Under the pieces are notes generated by a model. The model had not been told where the DNA came from. It saw nothing but the letters and a program-made list of their open reading frames with translations, and did no database searches. 64,000 nucleotides of DNA from assembly GCA_021823525.1 (NCBI GenBank), contig JAKANY010000003.1, forward strand, positions 1-64,000. The letters run 5' to 3'. Below, piece by piece: positions 52,700 to 61,429 of the stretch. The translations under genes and the position numbers were made by a program. Position 1 is the stretch's first letter, and each line of letters starts with the position of its first letter. Source of the stretch: Actinomycetes bacterium (GTDB taxonomy: Bacteria > Actinomycetota > Acidimicrobiia > Acidimicrobiales > RAAP-2).

Positions 52700-53643
52700 G
52701 CTCCGAGCCCGACGAGCGCACCGAGCGCGCGGCGCTGCGAGCCGAGCTGCTGGCCGAGATCGATCGCCTCGAGAGCTCCGGCGGCGACATCCGCGACCTG
52801 CGCGTCGCGGTGCGGGCCATGGCCGAGCTGGCCACGGCCGCCCGCGTGTTCTCGCCCTGGCGCGACTGGCCCAAGGTGACGATCTTCGGGTCGGCCCGCG
52901 TCGCCGAGACCACGCCCCAGTACGCGCTGGCCCACGAGGTGGCGGCCCGCCTCGCCGCGCGGGGCTGGATGGTCGTCTCGGGCGCCGGACCCGGCATCAT
53001 GGAGGCCGCGGCGCGCGGGGCGGGTGAGAGCGCGACCCTCGGGGTCAACATCGCCCTGCCCTTCGAGCGTGGGGCCAACCCCTACGTCGAGGCGGACACG
53101 CGCCTGGTGGAGATGAAGTACTTCTTCACGCGCAAGGTCGCACTGACGCGCGAGTCGGCCGCCTTCGTCTTCTTTCCGGGTGGCGTGGGCACGATGGACG
53201 AGCTCTTCGAGCTGGTCACGCTGCTGCACACCGGCAAGGGCGCCCCCGCGCCGCTCATCCTGGCCGACGCCCCCGGCGGGCGGTACTGGGAGTCGTGGAT
53301 GGAGTTCGTGACCGCGTCGATCATCGACGCGGGCTACCTCGAGGGGACCGCCCGGGACCTGCTGCGCGTGTGCCACGACGCCGACGGCATCGAAGGCGAG
53401 ATCCTCACCTTCTTTCGCAACTACGTCGAGTTCACCCAGACCGACGGCGAGGGGCGGATGCGGGTGCGCGAGGTGCCCGACGCGTCCACGCTGGCGCGGG
53501 TGCGAAGCGCGCTCCCCCGCGCGGACGCCGAGGTGCGCGTCGAGGGCGACGAGATCGTCTTTCCCTTCGACGGGCGCCACTACGCCGAGTTGCGCCGGGT
53601 GATCGACCTGGTCAACGCGCCGCCTCGTCCTCCTGGTCGCTGA
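52696..53643 (+). CDS. LOG-family protein (TIGR00730-like), nucleotide phosphoribohydrolase candidate
   Basis: This 315-residue protein has VTIFGSARVAETTPQYALA near 61, VVSGAGPGIMEAAARGAGE near 93 and the LOG signature PGGVGTMDELFELVTLLHTG near 158. Such enzymes remove the base from nucleoside monophosphates, including cytokinin precursors. An N-terminal helical extension (1-50) and a C-terminal domain of about 70 residues exceed the minimal LOG size. The start is GTG 52696. The 3' end overlaps the small convergent gene by 32 bases. Confidence 0.85.
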   Translation: MSSEPDERTERAALRAELLAEIDRLESSGGDIRDLRVAVRAMAELATAARVFSPWRDWPKVTIFGSARVAETTPQYALAHEVAARLAARGWMVVSGAGPGIMEAAARGAGESATLGVNIALPFERGANPYVEADTRLVEMKYFFTRKVALTRESAAFVFFPGGVGTMDELFELVTLLHTGKGAPAPLILADAPGGRYWESWMEFVTASIIDAGYLEGTARDLLRVCHDADGIEGEILTFFRNYVEFTQTDGEGRMRVREVPDASTLARVRSALPRADAEVRVEGDEIVFPFDGRHYAELRRVIDLVNAPPRPPGR

Positions 53644-53821
53644 GGGCGCGCAGCAGCGCCTCGGCCTTGAGCAGGCTGCGGCGCACGCGCGCCAACTGGC
53701 GCTCGACCTCGGCCGCCCGCGCGTCGCCGCCCAACTGGGCCCGCACGGCTCCGAAGAGCTCGTCGGCGACGCGCGCCTCGAGGTCGGCGACCTGCTCGGC
53801 CAGGTCGTCGAACGCGCTCAC
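53612..53821 (-). CDS. 69-residue coiled-coil protein, unknown
   Basis: This small protein is one long amphipathic helix (FDDLAEQVADLEARVADELF to LLKAEALLRALSDQ), probably a coiled coil. Its GTG start overlaps the acyl-CoA synthetase stop by 4 bases, so it is translated with it. No family is recognised. Confidence 0.65.
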   Translation of the reverse strand: MSAFDDLAEQVADLEARVADELFGAVRAQLGGDARAAEVERQLARVRRSLLKAEALLRALSDQEDEAAR

Positions 53822-55437
53822 CGCGGCAGCGTCGTGACGCTCAGGGCGCCATCGGCGAAGTGGGCGCGCAGCACCTTCTTGTCGAACTTGCCCACACTGG
53901 TGCGGGGGATCTCGTCGACGAAGGCCCAGTGCTCGGGCACCCACCACCGCGCCACCCGCTCGGCGACGAAGTCGCGCAGCTCCTCGGGGGTCGCGCTCTG
54001 GCCCGGCCGCAGGACCACGCAGCACAGGGGGCGCTCTTGCCACTTGTCATCGGGCACTGCGATGACGGCGGCCTCGAAGACCGCGGGATGGGCCATGACG
54101 GTGTTCTCGAGCTCCACCGAGCTGATCCACTCGCCGCCCGACTTGATGACGTCCTTGGTGCGGTCGGTGATGACCATGAAGCCCTCGTCGTCGAGGGTGC
54201 CGATGTCCCCCGTGCGCAGCCAGCCGTCGTGAAAGCGCTCGGGCGCTTCGATGCCGTAGTAGGAGGCGGCGATCCACGGCCCGCGGATCTCGAACTCCCC
54301 CATGGTGTGCCCGTCGTGGGGCAGCACCGACCCGTCGTCGTCGGTGATGCGCATCTCGACGCCGGCCACGATGCGTCCGGTGCGGGCGCGATACTCGATC
54401 TCCTCTTCCGGTGGGGTTCCCGCCGGCGGGAGCGAGACGGCGGCCAGCGGGCTGGTCTCGGTCATCCCCCAGCCCTGGACGACCGTGCGCCCGTAGCGGT
54501 CGCGGAAGGTCTCGATCATGCTGCGCGGCACGGCCGATCCGCCGGCCAGGATCCCGCGCAGCGAAGTGAGGTCGGCCTCGGCGTCGCTCTCGGCTGCGCG
54601 CAGCAGGTCGTTCCACACGGTGGGCACGCCCAGCGCCACGGTGGGGCGCAGCTCGCGGATCATGCGCAGCAGCGGCTCGCCCTGGAGGAACATCTGGGGC
54701 ATGATCAGCTCGACGCCCGCGAAGAGGGCCGAGAAGACGGCCCCCCAGGCGTTGACGTGGAACATCGGGACCACGAGCAGGCACCGGTCGCGCTCGCACA
54801 GCCCGATGGAGTTCGCCGTCGTCGAGGCCATCGAGTGCAGCCAGGTCGAGCGGTGGGAGTAGACGACGCCCTTGGGGTCACCGGTCGTGCCCGACGTGTA
54901 GCACATGATGGCGCCGTCGCGCTCGTCCAGATCGGGCCAGGCGAAGCCCTCCTCCTCGGCCGCGAGCAGGGTGTCGTAGTCCAGGGTCTCCCCCAGCGGG
55001 GCGCCCTCGACGGGTCCGTTGACGATGATGTGCTCGACGCTGCCCAGCTGGTCGCCCACGCGCGCCAGGAGCGGCACCAGGGTGTTGTCCACGATGATGA
55101 TGCGGTCGCCGCCGTGGTTGATGACGAACGCCAGCTGCTCGGGGAAGAGGCGGATGTTGAGCGTGTGCAGCACGGCGCCCATCGTGGGCACCGCGATGTA
55201 GGCCTCCATGTGGGCCTGGTTGTTCCACATAAACGAGCCCACGCGGTCCCCCGGGGCGATGCCCAGGCGGGTCAGCGCGGCCGCCAGACGCTCAGCGCGT
55301 CGCGTGAGGTCGCGGAAGGTCGTCTCCTGGACGCCGGTGGGCGTCACGGTGAACACCTTCTTCTTCGCGTAGAGCCACTCACCATGTCGAACGATGTCGC
55401 GGATGAGCAGGGGCGCGTCCTGCATGGTGCTTCGCAT
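53818..55437 (-). CDS. Acyl-CoA synthetase (AMP-binding, long or medium chain)
   Basis: This 539-residue adenylating enzyme has the P-loop-like YTSGTTGDPKGVVYSHRS near 187, the GWGMTETSPLAAV block near 328, GWLRTGDIGTLDDEGFMVITDR near 420 and the C-terminal lysine motif PRTSVGKFDKKVLR near 512. It activates a carboxylic acid with ATP and CoA; chain length is not readable. ATG 55437 has GAAAGGG 6 nt before it, whereas earlier in-frame starts lie in the 56-base gap to gltD or inside gltD. Confidence 0.9.
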   Translation of the reverse strand: MRSTMQDAPLLIRDIVRHGEWLYAKKKVFTVTPTGVQETTFRDLTRRAERLAAALTRLGIAPGDRVGSFMWNNQAHMEAYIAVPTMGAVLHTLNIRLFPEQLAFVINHGGDRIIIVDNTLVPLLARVGDQLGSVEHIIVNGPVEGAPLGETLDYDTLLAAEEEGFAWPDLDERDGAIMCYTSGTTGDPKGVVYSHRSTWLHSMASTTANSIGLCERDRCLLVVPMFHVNAWGAVFSALFAGVELIMPQMFLQGEPLLRMIRELRPTVALGVPTVWNDLLRAAESDAEADLTSLRGILAGGSAVPRSMIETFRDRYGRTVVQGWGMTETSPLAAVSLPPAGTPPEEEIEYRARTGRIVAGVEMRITDDDGSVLPHDGHTMGEFEIRGPWIAASYYGIEAPERFHDGWLRTGDIGTLDDEGFMVITDRTKDVIKSGGEWISSVELENTVMAHPAVFEAAVIAVPDDKWQERPLCCVVLRPGQSATPEELRDFVAERVARWWVPEHWAFVDEIPRTSVGKFDKKVLRAHFADGALSVTTLPR

Positions 55438-55459
55438 GGGAACCCTTTCGTCCTGGTCG

Positions 55460-55465
55460 AATATA
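55460..55465 (-). promoter_or_regulatory. Possible -10 box TATATT before the acyl-CoA synthetase gene
   Basis: Minus-strand TATATT would start a message with a leader of about 16 nt that carries the GAAAGGG ribosome binding site. Confidence 0.4.
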
Positions 55466-55476
55466 CCTAGAGAGTC

Positions 55477-55489
55477 CCCGCCTCGCGGG
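55477..55489 (-). terminator. Small hairpin after gltD, possible terminator
   Basis: CCCGC-CTC-GCGGG forms a 5-bp stem just after the gltD stop. No T-tract follows, so a role in termination is uncertain. Confidence 0.25.
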
Positions 55490-55493
55490 CTCG

Positions 55494-56915
55494 CTACCAG
55501 GAGGCCGCGCCGGGCCGCACCGGTGCGGGCAGGCGGCGGCTGCCCGTCAGGTGCTCGTCGACCGCGGCCGCCGCGCTGCGGCCCTCGGCGATGGCCCACA
55601 CCACCAGGCTCTGGCCCCGGACGGCGTCACCGCAGGCGAAGACGGGCGCCCGCCCGCCGAGCGACGTCCGCCACCGGTCGTCGACGGCCAGGGTGCCCCG
55701 CGTCGTGACGTGGGGCGTGCCGACGCCGAGCGCCGCCAGGTCCGGGCCCTGGAATCCGGCGGCGATCAGCACCAGGTCGGCGGCGAGGGTCGCGACCTCG
55801 CCGGTGTCCAGGTCGCGCACCTGGGCCCGGCGCACCCGGTCGTCGCCCTCGAGGGCGAGGGTCTCGGCCGCGAAGCGGCGCTCGCCACCCTCCTCGTGGG
55901 CCGTGGTGGTCTTGAAGAGGCGCGCCATGGTGGGCCAGGGCTCGTCGGCGGGCCGCTCGCGCGGCGGGGTGGGCAGGATCTCGAGCTGCGTGACGCTGCG
56001 GGCGCCCTGGCGATGGGCGGTGCCCAGGCAGTCGGCTCCGGTGTCGCCCCCACCCAGGATGAGCACGGAGCGGTCCCGGGCGTCGATGGCGGGAGTGCCG
56101 GCGGAGGCCACGGCGCGGTTGGCGGCCTCCAGGTACTCCATCGCCAGGTGGACGCCCGCGAGCTCGGACCCCGGGATCGGCAGGCGTCGCCCGAGCGTCG
56201 CGCCCACGGCCACGACCACCGCGTCGACCTGGCGCTGGAGGTCCTCCAGGGCCAGCCCGCCGGGACCGATGGGCGAGCTCGGGCGGAACTCGACGCCGGC
56301 GTCGGCCAGCACCGCGAGCCGGCGCTCCAGGACGGCCTTGTCGAGCTTGAACGCGGGGATCCCGTAGCGCAGCAGTCCGCCGATCGCGTCGGCGCGCTCG
56401 TGGACCGTGACGCGGTGGCCCGCGCTGCGCAACTGCGCGGCGGCGGCGAGACCCGCCGGGCCCGATCCCACGATCGCCACGTGGTAGCCGGTCTCCGATG
56501 AGGGCACCACCATCACCGGTAGCCCGAGGGCGAAGGCGTGCTCGGCGGTCTGGTACTCGAGGCGCTCGATGGTGACCGGGTCGTCGGCGATGCCCAGCAC
56601 GCAGGCCGACTCGCACGGGGCCGGGCAGAGCCGCCCGGTGAACTCGGGGAAGTTGTTCGTGGCGAAGAGCTGGGCGGCCGCCTCGGCCCAGCGTCCCCGG
56701 AAGGCGCCGTCGTTGAACACCGGGATGCGATTGCCGAGGGGGCATCCCTGGGTGCAGAACGGGATGCCGCAGTCCATGCAGCGCGCGGCCTGCTCGCGGA
56801 CCTCGGCCTCGGCCTGGTCCTCGTAGACCTCGTCCCAGTCCCCCAGACGGATCGCCACGGGTCGCGTGCGCGGACCGCGCCGGGGGAACTCCAGGAAGCC
56901 GGTGGGCTTACCCAT
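55494..56915 (-). CDS. gltD: Glutamate synthase small subunit
   Basis: This 473-residue FAD and Fe-S protein has an N-terminal cysteine cluster region CMDCGIPFCTQGCPLGNRIP near 41-60, the FAD motif VAIVGSGPAGLAAAAQLRSA near 149, the NADPH motif LILGGGDTGADCLGTAHRQ near 287 and a C-terminal FACGDAVRGQSLVVWAIAEG. It passes electrons from NADPH to GltB. It overlaps gltB by 8 bases. Confidence 0.95.
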   Translation of the reverse strand: MGKPTGFLEFPRRGPRTRPVAIRLGDWDEVYEDQAEAEVREQAARCMDCGIPFCTQGCPLGNRIPVFNDGAFRGRWAEAAAQLFATNNFPEFTGRLCPAPCESACVLGIADDPVTIERLEYQTAEHAFALGLPVMVVPSSETGYHVAIVGSGPAGLAAAAQLRSAGHRVTVHERADAIGGLLRYGIPAFKLDKAVLERRLAVLADAGVEFRPSSPIGPGGLALEDLQRQVDAVVVAVGATLGRRLPIPGSELAGVHLAMEYLEAANRAVASAGTPAIDARDRSVLILGGGDTGADCLGTAHRQGARSVTQLEILPTPPRERPADEPWPTMARLFKTTTAHEEGGERRFAAETLALEGDDRVRRAQVRDLDTGEVATLAADLVLIAAGFQGPDLAALGVGTPHVTTRGTLAVDDRWRTSLGGRAPVFACGDAVRGQSLVVWAIAEGRSAAAAVDEHLTGSRRLPAPVRPGAASW

Positions 56916-59900
56916 GACGCATCTCGTCGCGGGCTCGCTGGTACTCGGAGGTCTCGACGCGCACGAAGCGCATCCGGGTGGTGCGCCACTCCTCGAGCAG
57001 CTGGCTCGCCCGGAGCGACCCCGTCTCGTCGAGGTAGCGCTCGAGGATGGCGCGCACGAGGGCCTCGTCGGGGACCTCGAGGGGATCGACCTCGTAGACG
57101 CCGGCGCTTAGGGCCTCGTGGACGCGCTCGTGGGGGTCGTAGAGGTAGATGGTCCCCCCCGACATCCCGGCCGCGAGGTTGCGCCCCGTCGGCCCGAGGA
57201 TGATCAGGTGCCCGCCGGTCATGTACTCGCCCGCGTGGTCGCCGGTCCCCTCCACCACCACGGTGGCCCCCGAGTTGCGCACCGCGCAGCGCTCCCCCAC
57301 CACGCCACGGACGAAGAGGTCGCCGGCCGTCGCGCCGTAGGCGATCACGTTGCCCGCGATGACGTTGGTCGCCGCGTCGAAGGGTGACGCGCGGGGCGGC
57401 ACCACGATCACGCGTCCGCCCGACAGGCCCTTGGCGACGTAGTCGTTGGCGTCGCCCTCGAGGTGGATGGTGACGCCCGCGGGCAGGAAGGCCCCGAGGC
57501 TCTGTCCGGCCGAGCCCTGCAGGCGCAGGGTGACGGTGTCGGGGGCCAGGGTGGTGGAGCCCAGGAGCCGCGTGAGGGCGCTGCCGGTGAGGGTCCCGAC
57601 CGTCCGGTCGGTGTTGCGCACCTCCCCGCGGTACTCGAAGGTGGTCCCGGCGCGCACCGCGGCGAGGGCGTCGTCGAGGAAGCGCCAGTCGAGGGCGTCG
57701 GCGAGCTCGTGGTCCTGGTCGCGGGTGCGCCGTCGCTGGTCGGGAGCCGTGGTCGCGAGCAGGGCGCGCAGGTCGAGGCCCGTCCCGTCGTCTCCCTCCT
57801 GGGTGAGGAGGGACGTGGCGCCGATGATCTCGTCGAGGCTGCGGGCGCCCAGCTCGGCCAGGTACGCGCGGACCTCGCGGGCGACGAAGGCGAAGTAGCG
57901 CTCGACGAGCTCGGGCCGACCCGAGAAGCGCTCGCGCAGCGCGGGGTTCTGGGTGGCGATCCCCACCGGGCAGGTGTCCAGGTGGCACACGCGCATCATC
58001 ACGCAGCCCGAGACCACGAGCGGCGCCGTGGCGAAGCCGAACTCCTCGGCCCCCAGCAGCGCCGCGATGATCACGTCGCGGCCGGTCTTGAGCTGGCCGT
58101 CGACCTGCAGGGTGACGCGGCTGCGCAGCCCGTTGGCGGCCAGGGTCTGGTGGGCCTCGGCCAGCCCGATCTCCCAGGGGGTCCCGGCGTGCTTGAGCGA
58201 GGTCAGGGGCGCGGCGCCCGTCCCTCCGTCGTGACCCGAGATCAGGATGACGTCGGCGTGCGCCTTGGCGACCCCGGCGGCGATGGTCCCCACGCCCTGC
58301 TCGCTCACCAGCTTGACGTGGATGCGCGCGCGGTCGTTGGCGTTCTTGAGGTCGTAGATCAGCTGCTTGAGGTCCTCGATGGAGTAGATGTCGTGGTGCG
58401 GCGGCGGGGAGATCAGGCCGACGCCCGGGGTCGAGTGGCGCACCGCGGCGATCCACGGGTAGACCTTGGCCCCCGGCAACTGGCCGCCCTCCCCCGGCTT
58501 GGCGCCCTGGGCCATCTTGATCTGGAGGTCGTCGGCGTGGACCAGGTAGCGGCTGGTCACGCCGAAGCGGCCCGAGGCGACCTGCTTGATCGCCGAGCGG
58601 CGGTTCCAGTGCGGGTCGTCGTCGCTCAGGCGCGACTCCTCCTCGCCCCCCTCGCCGGTGTTGGACCGCGCACCCAGCCGGTTCATCGCCACGGCCAGCG
58701 TGGTGTGGGCTTCCTCGCTGATCGAGCCGTAGGACATGGCGCCCGTGGAGAAGCGCGCGATGATGGACGCCTCGCTCTCGACCTCCTCGAGAGGCACGGG
58801 CGGGCGCTGGGGCGCGAGGGCCAGGAGGGAGCGCAGGGTCAGGTGCCCGCCCGACTGGTCGTCGACCAGGCGCGAGTACTCCCGGAAGATGTCGTAGCGG
58901 TCCTCGCGCGTGGCGTGCTGGAGCTTCTGGACCGTCCAGGGGTTGAACAGGTGGAGCTCGCCGTCGCGGCGCCACTGGTACTCGCCCGGGTTGTCGAGCC
59001 CGTCCCCGCTGCGCGCGCCCGCGGCGTACGCGTCGCGGTGCCAGCGGCGCACGTCGCGGGCGATGCGATCGAGCTCGGCGCCGCCCACGCGCGAGGTGAG
59101 GTTGGGGAAGAACCGCGCCACCAGCGCGGGACCCAGACCCACCACCTCGAACAGCTCGGCGCCCACGTAGCTGGCCACGGTGCTCACGCCCATCTTGGAC
59201 ATGACCTTCACGACGCCCTTGGTGAGCGCCTTGGCGTACTGGTAGCGGGCGTCGAAGGCGCTCAGGCCGGTGAGGTCCCCGCGCGCGACCATGGCGTCGA
59301 TCGACTCGTAGGCCAGGTAGGGGCACACCGCGGAGGCGCCGAAGGCCAGCAGGGCGGCGACGTGGTGCACCTCGCGCACGTCGCCGGCCTCGACGATGAG
59401 CGCCGCGCTGGTGCGCAGGTGCTCGGCGACGAGTCGGCGGTGCACGGCGGTGACCAGCAGGAGGCTCGGGATGGGCGCCCGCGTGGCGCTGGTGGGTCGA
59501 TCGCTGAGGATCAGGAGGTTCGCCCCGGCGCGCACGGCGCGCACCGCGCCGTCGGCGACCGCCGTGATCGCCTGGTCGAGCACCGCCCCGAGGGGCTCGT
59601 CGCGGTCGACGGGGAAGAGGCCGTCCAGGACGACCGGGCGGAACCCCGACACGCGCTCGCTCTCGTCGAGGTAGCGCAACTTGGCGAAGTCCTCACTGCT
59701 CAGCACCGGCGAGGGCAGCACGATCTGGTGGACGTGCGCGGGCGTCTCGGTGAAGAGGTTCTCCTCGCCCCCGATGGTGATGCGCGTCGCGGTGACCAGC
59801 TCCTCGCGGATGGCGTCGAGCGGCGGGTTGGTCACTTGGGCGAAGAGCTGGGTCACGTAGTCGAAGATCGAGCGCGGCCGGCGCGACAGGGCGGCCAGCG

Positions 59901-61338
59901 CCGTGTCCGAGCCCATCGAGCCGATGGGCTCCTCGCCCGAGGCGGCCATCGGCGCGAGGATCAGGCGCAGGTCCTCGTCCGAGTAGCCGAAGGTGCGCTG
60001 GAGCCGGCGCACCGAGGCGAAGCTGGGCTCGAGCATGGGTCGGGGCTCGACGTCCTCAAGGGACACCTGCTGGTCGGCCAGCCACTCGCCGTAGGGGGCG
60101 CGGGCCGCGAGCTCGGCCTTGACCTCCTCGTCGTCGACGACGCGACCGGCCTCCAGGTCGACCAGGAACACCCGTCCGGGCTGGAGCCGGCCCTTGGCCA
60201 CCACGTGCGCCGGGTCCACGGGCAGGACACCGACCTCGCTGGCGAAGATGACGCGGTCGTCGTCGGTGATCCAGTAGCGCGCCGGCCGCAGCCCGTTGCG
60301 GTCGAGCACCGCTCCCACCACCCGGCCGTCGCAGAAGGAGATGGAGGCCGGCCCGTCCCAGGGCTCCATCAGCGCGGCGTGGTAGCGGTAGAAGTCGCGC
60401 CGCGGCGGAGCCATCGTCGTGGAGCGCTCCCAGGCCTCGGGCACCATCATCAGCACCGCGTGCGCCAGGGAGCGACCCCCGCGCACCAGGAGCTCGACCA
60501 CCTCGTCGAAGCTGGCCGAGTCGCTGAACCCCGGGGTCACCAGCGGGAGGATCTCACTGACCGGGACGGGCCACGGGGTCGCCTCGAGGGTGGACTCGCG
60601 CGCCGTCATCCAGTTGCGGTTGCCCCGGATCGTGTTGATCTCCCCGTTGTGGGCGATGAAGCGGAAGGGGTGCGCGAGCTCCCAGCGCGGGAGCGTGTTG
60701 GTCGAGAAGCGGCTGTGGACGACCGCCACCGTCGACGCCACGCGCTCGTCGGTCAGGTCGGCGAAGTAGCGCGAGAGCTGGGGCGCGGTCAGCATGCCCT
60801 TGTAGACCAGGGTGCGGCTGGAGCACGAGACGCCGTAGGCGGCGCCGCGCCGCTCGACCAGCCGACGCAGCAAGAAGAGGGCCAGCTCCAGGCGGTCGCC
60901 AGCGAGGTCGCCCGTGGGGACGAGCATCTCCATGACTTGGCGGGGCTCGGTCGAGCGCGAGGTGGGGCCCAGGATCGCCGAGTCGACGGGCACGTCGCGC
61001 TCGCCCGCGCGCCGCAGCCCGAGGGCGGCGCCCGCCTCGTCGACCGCGTCGTGCAGGGCCTCGGGCGCGCCGGTGAGCATCCACTGGGCCACGCCGTAGC
61101 CGCCCGGAGCCGGAGCACCGGGAAACCACGCCGACAGAGCCTCGTGGGGCAGCTGGAGCAGGATGCCCGCGCCGTCGCCCGACGCGGGATCGGCGCCAGC
61201 CGCCCCGCGGTGCTCAAGGTTCTCAAGGATCGTCAGCGCATCGCGGATCGTACGATGGGTCGGCGCGCCACCCAGGTCGGCCACGATCCCCACCCCGCAC
61301 GCGTCGTGCTCGAAGGCGGGATCGTAGAGGGTCGGCAC
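56908..61338 (-). CDS. gltB: Glutamate synthase large subunit
   Basis: This 1476-residue protein makes two glutamates from glutamine and 2-oxoglutarate. A short propeptide of 13 residues precedes the amidotransferase nucleophile in HDACGVGIVADLGG. The FMN domain includes GAKPGEGGQLPGAKVYPWIA near 971, HDGGTGAAPLTSLKHAG near 1059, and the 3Fe-4S ligands C-VMMRV-C-HLDT-C near 1128. The C-terminal GXGXG beta-helix ends near 1440. The start is GTG 61338, with GGAG 9 nt upstream. A palindrome lies in its leader. Confidence 0.96.
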   Translation of the reverse strand: MPTLYDPAFEHDACGVGIVADLGGAPTHRTIRDALTILENLEHRGAAGADPASGDGAGILLQLPHEALSAWFPGAPAPGGYGVAQWMLTGAPEALHDAVDEAGAALGLRRAGERDVPVDSAILGPTSRSTEPRQVMEMLVPTGDLAGDRLELALFLLRRLVERRGAAYGVSCSSRTLVYKGMLTAPQLSRYFADLTDERVASTVAVVHSRFSTNTLPRWELAHPFRFIAHNGEINTIRGNRNWMTARESTLEATPWPVPVSEILPLVTPGFSDSASFDEVVELLVRGGRSLAHAVLMMVPEAWERSTTMAPPRRDFYRYHAALMEPWDGPASISFCDGRVVGAVLDRNGLRPARYWITDDDRVIFASEVGVLPVDPAHVVAKGRLQPGRVFLVDLEAGRVVDDEEVKAELAARAPYGEWLADQQVSLEDVEPRPMLEPSFASVRRLQRTFGYSDEDLRLILAPMAASGEEPIGSMGSDTALAALSRRPRSIFDYVTQLFAQVTNPPLDAIREELVTATRITIGGEENLFTETPAHVHQIVLPSPVLSSEDFAKLRYLDESERVSGFRPVVLDGLFPVDRDEPLGAVLDQAITAVADGAVRAVRAGANLLILSDRPTSATRAPIPSLLLVTAVHRRLVAEHLRTSAALIVEAGDVREVHHVAALLAFGASAVCPYLAYESIDAMVARGDLTGLSAFDARYQYAKALTKGVVKVMSKMGVSTVASYVGAELFEVVGLGPALVARFFPNLTSRVGGAELDRIARDVRRWHRDAYAAGARSGDGLDNPGEYQWRRDGELHLFNPWTVQKLQHATREDRYDIFREYSRLVDDQSGGHLTLRSLLALAPQRPPVPLEEVESEASIIARFSTGAMSYGSISEEAHTTLAVAMNRLGARSNTGEGGEEESRLSDDDPHWNRRSAIKQVASGRFGVTSRYLVHADDLQIKMAQGAKPGEGGQLPGAKVYPWIAAVRHSTPGVGLISPPPHHDIYSIEDLKQLIYDLKNANDRARIHVKLVSEQGVGTIAAGVAKAHADVILISGHDGGTGAAPLTSLKHAGTPWEIGLAEAHQTLAANGLRSRVTLQVDGQLKTGRDVIIAALLGAEEFGFATAPLVVSGCVMMRVCHLDTCPVGIATQNPALRERFSGRPELVERYFAFVAREVRAYLAELGARSLDEIIGATSLLTQEGDDGTGLDLRALLATTAPDQRRRTRDQDHELADALDWRFLDDALAAVRAGTTFEYRGEVRNTDRTVGTLTGSALTRLLGSTTLAPDTVTLRLQGSAGQSLGAFLPAGVTIHLEGDANDYVAKGLSGGRVIVVPPRASPFDAATNVIAGNVIAYGATAGDLFVRGVVGERCAVRNSGATVVVEGTGDHAGEYMTGGHLIILGPTGRNLAAGMSGGTIYLYDPHERVHEALSAGVYEVDPLEVPDEALVRAILERYLDETGSLRASQLLEEWRTTRMRFVRVETSEYQRARDEMRHG

Positions 61339-61352
61339 ATCGGCTCCAGTTC

Positions 61353-61373
61353 GCGTTGCCCATGGGGCAACGC
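61353..61373. promoter_or_regulatory. Perfect 9-bp inverted repeat in the gltB leader
   Basis: GCGTTGCCC, a 3-nt centre, then GGGCAACGC, a perfect palindrome. It lies 15 nt before the gltB GTG and just downstream of the predicted start site, so it may be a repressor operator or an RNA hairpin affecting early elongation or translation. Confidence 0.6.
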
Positions 61374-61385
61374 TGACCCGCGCCC

Positions 61386-61391
61386 ACTATA
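61386..61391 (-). promoter_or_regulatory. -10 box TATAGT for gltB-gltD
   Basis: Minus-strand TATAGT would start the message near 61379, giving a leader of about 41 nt that contains the palindrome at 61353-61373. No good -35 is visible. Confidence 0.5.
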
Positions 61392-61417
61392 ACAACGCGG
61401 CTCTCGAGCCCGGCGCG

Positions 61418-61423
61418 TACGCT
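61418..61423 (+). promoter_or_regulatory. -10-like box TACGCT, 6 nt before thiO GTG
   Basis: TACGCT, then GGCTCG, then GTG 61430; leaderless layout, back to back with the gltB promoter. Confidence 0.45.
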
Positions 61424-61429
61424 GGCTCG

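Noticed and set aside
57463-61392. Open frame of about 1300 codons on the plus strand
   Set aside because: It is antisense to gltB, whose domains and catalytic motifs are all clear.
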